A DNA stretch of 64,000 bases from Bacillus sp. CH140a_4T (GTDB lineage: Bacteria > Bacillota > Bacilli > Bacillales > Bacillaceae_G): the NCBI RefSeq assembly GCF_008923725.1, contig NZ_WBPF01000005.1, forward strand, positions 914,293 to 978,292, written 5' to 3'. Numbering within the stretch: position 1 is the first letter of the stretch; each line of letters starts with the position of its first letter. This document shows, piece after piece, positions 62,194 to 64,000 of the stretch. Both the position numbers and the translations under genes were made by a program. The notes under the pieces are model-generated. The model did no database searches, was not told where the DNA came from, and saw nothing but the letters and a program-made list of their open reading frames with translations.

Positions 62194-63726
62194 ATGAGTC
62201 GTAAAAAATATTCATCAACTCAAAAAAAACGTCATCCGAACATTTCTAGACGTTTGCGAAAACATATACAAGATTGTTCTTTAACAGAAATGTATGCATC
62301 TCTGTTCGAACACAATCCTGATAGTATTATTTCATTAAATTTAGAGGGAGTTATTCTCCATATAAACCCTTCTGCCGAAAGAATATTAGGTTACACTTCT
62401 TTAGAATTAGAACAGAAAAATATTATCTCTATTTTAGAAGCCCATATTTCTGAGCAAGTAATACAAAATATAAAGAATACGGAAGCGGATAATCAACAAG
62501 AATATATGTTATCTATTTATCATAAAACTGGGTTCTTATTAGACGTCGTGACAAAATTAGTTCCTATTTTTGTCCAAAATCGTTTAACTGGCGTATATGC
62601 CATTATGAAACCTCTTGAAAAATCAGAAAGAATTGAGAGTATGCTAAAAGAAAGTGAGAAGAGATTACGTACATTAGTGAACTCCATGCCTGCGTTTGTT
62701 ATATTTAAGGATCATGAAGGGCGCTGGCTTGAAGCAAATGACTATGCACTTTCTTGCTTCAATTTCCATCATGTACCTTACCACGGGAAAAAAGATAGTG
62801 AACTCATTCAATATAACGAAGCGTACCGAGAAGCTTTTTTACATTGTGAAGAAGTCGATGAACTAGCATGGCAACAAAGACAAATTCTGCATGGTGAGGA
62901 ATTTATTATACATAGAGATGATTTCGACCTAATCTTAAGTATATCGAAAGTTCCACTTTATCATCCTGACGGCTCGCGTAAAGGCCTTATCGTAATGGGA
63001 AGAGACGTTACCGAACTTAAAGAAACAGAAAAGTTATTACGAAAATCAGAAAAACTTGCCGTAGTCGGACAACTGACAGCTGGAATTGCCCATGAAATTC
63101 GAAATCCACTCACCTCTCTTAAAGGTTTTCTAACGTTGCTGCTCCCTGAAATAAATGAGGAGCAGAAATGGTATATCGATGTTATGTTAAGTGAAATTTC
63201 ACAAATGGAATCTATCACAAGTCAATTTATGGCGATGTCTAAACCACAAGTATTATCTATCCAAACTTGTAACATACAAACTTTAATTGAAGAAGTAGTT
63301 ACATTTATTTTACCAACTGCTATTATGCATAGTGTTCACATCATTATGGATCATTTTGATTACGTATACGACATTCAATGTGATGGTAACCAATTAAAAC
63401 AAGTTTTTATAAATATATTAAAAAATGCAATTGAAGCGATGCCAAATGGCGGAAATATTTTCATCCAAACAAAACCATTAGATGATACCTTCATCTTAAT
63501 ACGAATTATCGATGAAGGTTGTGGTATCCCAGAAGATCGTATCTCTCGTTTAGGCGAACCATTTTATAGTTTGAAAGAAAAAGGAACAGGACTAGGATTA
63601 ATGATGTGTTACAAAATAATTGAAGAACATCATGGTAAATTACACATTTCCAGCGAATTAAATAAAGGTACGATCGTTGATATTCAATTACCGCTTTCTT
63701 CATCTCATCTTGCAATTCAGTCGTAA
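62194..63726 (+). CDS. Sporulation-type sensor histidine kinase with two PAS domains
   Basis: 510 residues, no membrane segment. PAS 1 covers about residues 35-145 (SLFEHNPDSIISLNLEGVIL), PAS 2 about 155-275 (LVNSMPAFVIFKDHEGRWLE). The HisKA domain has His300 in AHEIRNPLTSLKGFL, a sequence typical of KinA/KinE-type kinases that feed the Spo0F-Spo0A phosphorelay. The HATPase has NAIEAMPNGG, DEGCGIP and GTGLGL. No response regulator is nearby, which fits a phosphorelay kinase. GGAGG precedes the ATG at 62194. Confidence 0.9.
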   Translation: MSRKKYSSTQKKRHPNISRRLRKHIQDCSLTEMYASLFEHNPDSIISLNLEGVILHINPSAERILGYTSLELEQKNIISILEAHISEQVIQNIKNTEADNQQEYMLSIYHKTGFLLDVVTKLVPIFVQNRLTGVYAIMKPLEKSERIESMLKESEKRLRTLVNSMPAFVIFKDHEGRWLEANDYALSCFNFHHVPYHGKKDSELIQYNEAYREAFLHCEEVDELAWQQRQILHGEEFIIHRDDFDLILSISKVPLYHPDGSRKGLIVMGRDVTELKETEKLLRKSEKLAVVGQLTAGIAHEIRNPLTSLKGFLTLLLPEINEEQKWYIDVMLSEISQMESITSQFMAMSKPQVLSIQTCNIQTLIEEVVTFILPTAIMHSVHIIMDHFDYVYDIQCDGNQLKQVFINILKNAIEAMPNGGNIFIQTKPLDDTFILIRIIDEGCGIPEDRISRLGEPFYSLKEKGTGLGLMMCYKIIEEHHGKLHISSELNKGTIVDIQLPLSSSHLAIQS

Positions 63727-63728
63727 AT

Positions 63729-63771
63729 AAAAAAGAAGCACCTGCTAATGATAAGCAGATGCTTCTTTTTT
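63729..63771. terminator. Bidirectional terminator
   Basis: Arms AAAAAAGAAGCACCTGCT and AGCAGATGCTTCTTTTTT around seven bases, between convergent genes. Confidence 0.85.
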
Positions 63772-63779
63772 ATTTGTTT

Positions 63780-64000
63780 TTATAATACTGTATTGCCATA
63801 CCATTCTTTTGCTTTTTCTACTTCACCCATTGTTAATTGATGACCTCTATTTTCCCAATGCATTGTTACATTAGCGTTTGCATTTTCTAATAGTACCTTC
63901 AATTCCTCTGACTCGGCTGATGAACAAATCGGATCATTTGTCCCAGCAGCAATAAACACAGATTTCCCTGCTAAATTAGGTAATTGCATTCCTCTTCTAG
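63780..64000 (-). CDS. Alpha/beta hydrolase (carboxylesterase/phospholipase type), N-terminus outside window
   Basis: Only the C-terminal 73 residues are visible and the frame stays open to 64000. VFIAAGTNDPICSSAESEEL holds the acid Asp and WENRGHQLTMGEVEKA the catalytic His of the triad; the nucleophile lies beyond the window. The form matches the Abhydrolase_2 esterases such as MhqD-like proteins of Bacillus. The exact substrate is not known. Confidence 0.8.
   Translation of the reverse strand, partial: RRGMQLPNLAGKSVFIAAGTNDPICSSAESEELKVLLENANANVTMHWENRGHQLTMGEVEKAKEWYGNTVL

Noticed and set aside
1-64000. CRISPR arrays, insertion sequences, prophage, tRNA or rRNA genes
   Set aside because: No spaced direct repeats, transposase, integrase or RNA gene signatures were seen; the window is ordinary chromosome.

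Overview
The window is chromosomal DNA from a low-GC, spore-forming Firmicute, almost certainly a member of the Bacillus cereus group. The evidence is three small acid-soluble spore protein genes (sspN, sspO, sspP), the spore cortex-lytic enzyme sleL, an orphan sporulation-type histidine kinase, a backbone related to the B. subtilis yneN-yneP-yneR-plsY-parE-parC-citB neighbourhood, and intergenic copies of a B. cereus-type repeat. It is ordinary chromosome: I see no prophage, insertion sequence, CRISPR array, rRNA or tRNA. Most genes sit in short operons ended by clear hairpin terminators, many of them shared by convergent genes.

Layout. 1-3 kb: a tubulin-like protein (cut by the window edge) downstream of a membrane von Willebrand factor A protein. 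3-11 kb: two unknown small genes, a methyltransferase and three tandem oligopeptide-binding lipoproteins. 11-20 kb: a glutamate/dicarboxylate symporter; an ECF sigma/anti-sigma/LytR-CpsA-Psr operon with a visible ECF promoter; a divergent TetR/ABC-transporter pair with two matching operators; a WYL regulator facing a VOC protein; a Gfo/Idh/MocA oxidoreductase. 20-31 kb: parC-parE (topoisomerase IV), a CoA-binding protein, htrA, an orphan response regulator, anaerobic ribonucleotide reductase nrdDG behind NrdR and FNR-like sites, and plsY. 31-43 kb: an IscA-like protein, a thioesterase, sleL, sspN, an FbpB-like protein, an exonuclease, a thiol-disulfide protein, a fused ABC exporter, aconitase with a CcpC-type box, sspO, a polysaccharide deacetylase, sspP and an Hsp20-like protein.

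43-55 kb: an MFS transporter, an alanyl-tRNA editing protein, a Nudix hydrolase, a SAP/DUF6434 protein, a biotin-regulated bioY-yhfT-yhfS set behind a BirA operator, a fatty acyl-CoA ligase, and an XRE-regulated ABC transporter. 55-64 kb: a zinc-ribbon protein, a GNAT protein, a CsbD protein, an S-layer-homology surface protein, a PP2C phosphatase/amidase/DUF2164 operon, a YitT membrane protein, a VOC protein, the sporulation-type kinase, and the end of an alpha/beta hydrolase.

The least understood parts are the tubulin-like/vWA pair, the PP2C-amidase-DUF2164 operon, the orphan response regulator next to nrdDG and htrA, and the yhfS thiolase, which lacks the usual second catalytic cysteine. 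Start sites were moved to the codon with the best ribosome binding site where the longest reading frame was implausible. All regulatory calls come from reading by eye and are inferences.
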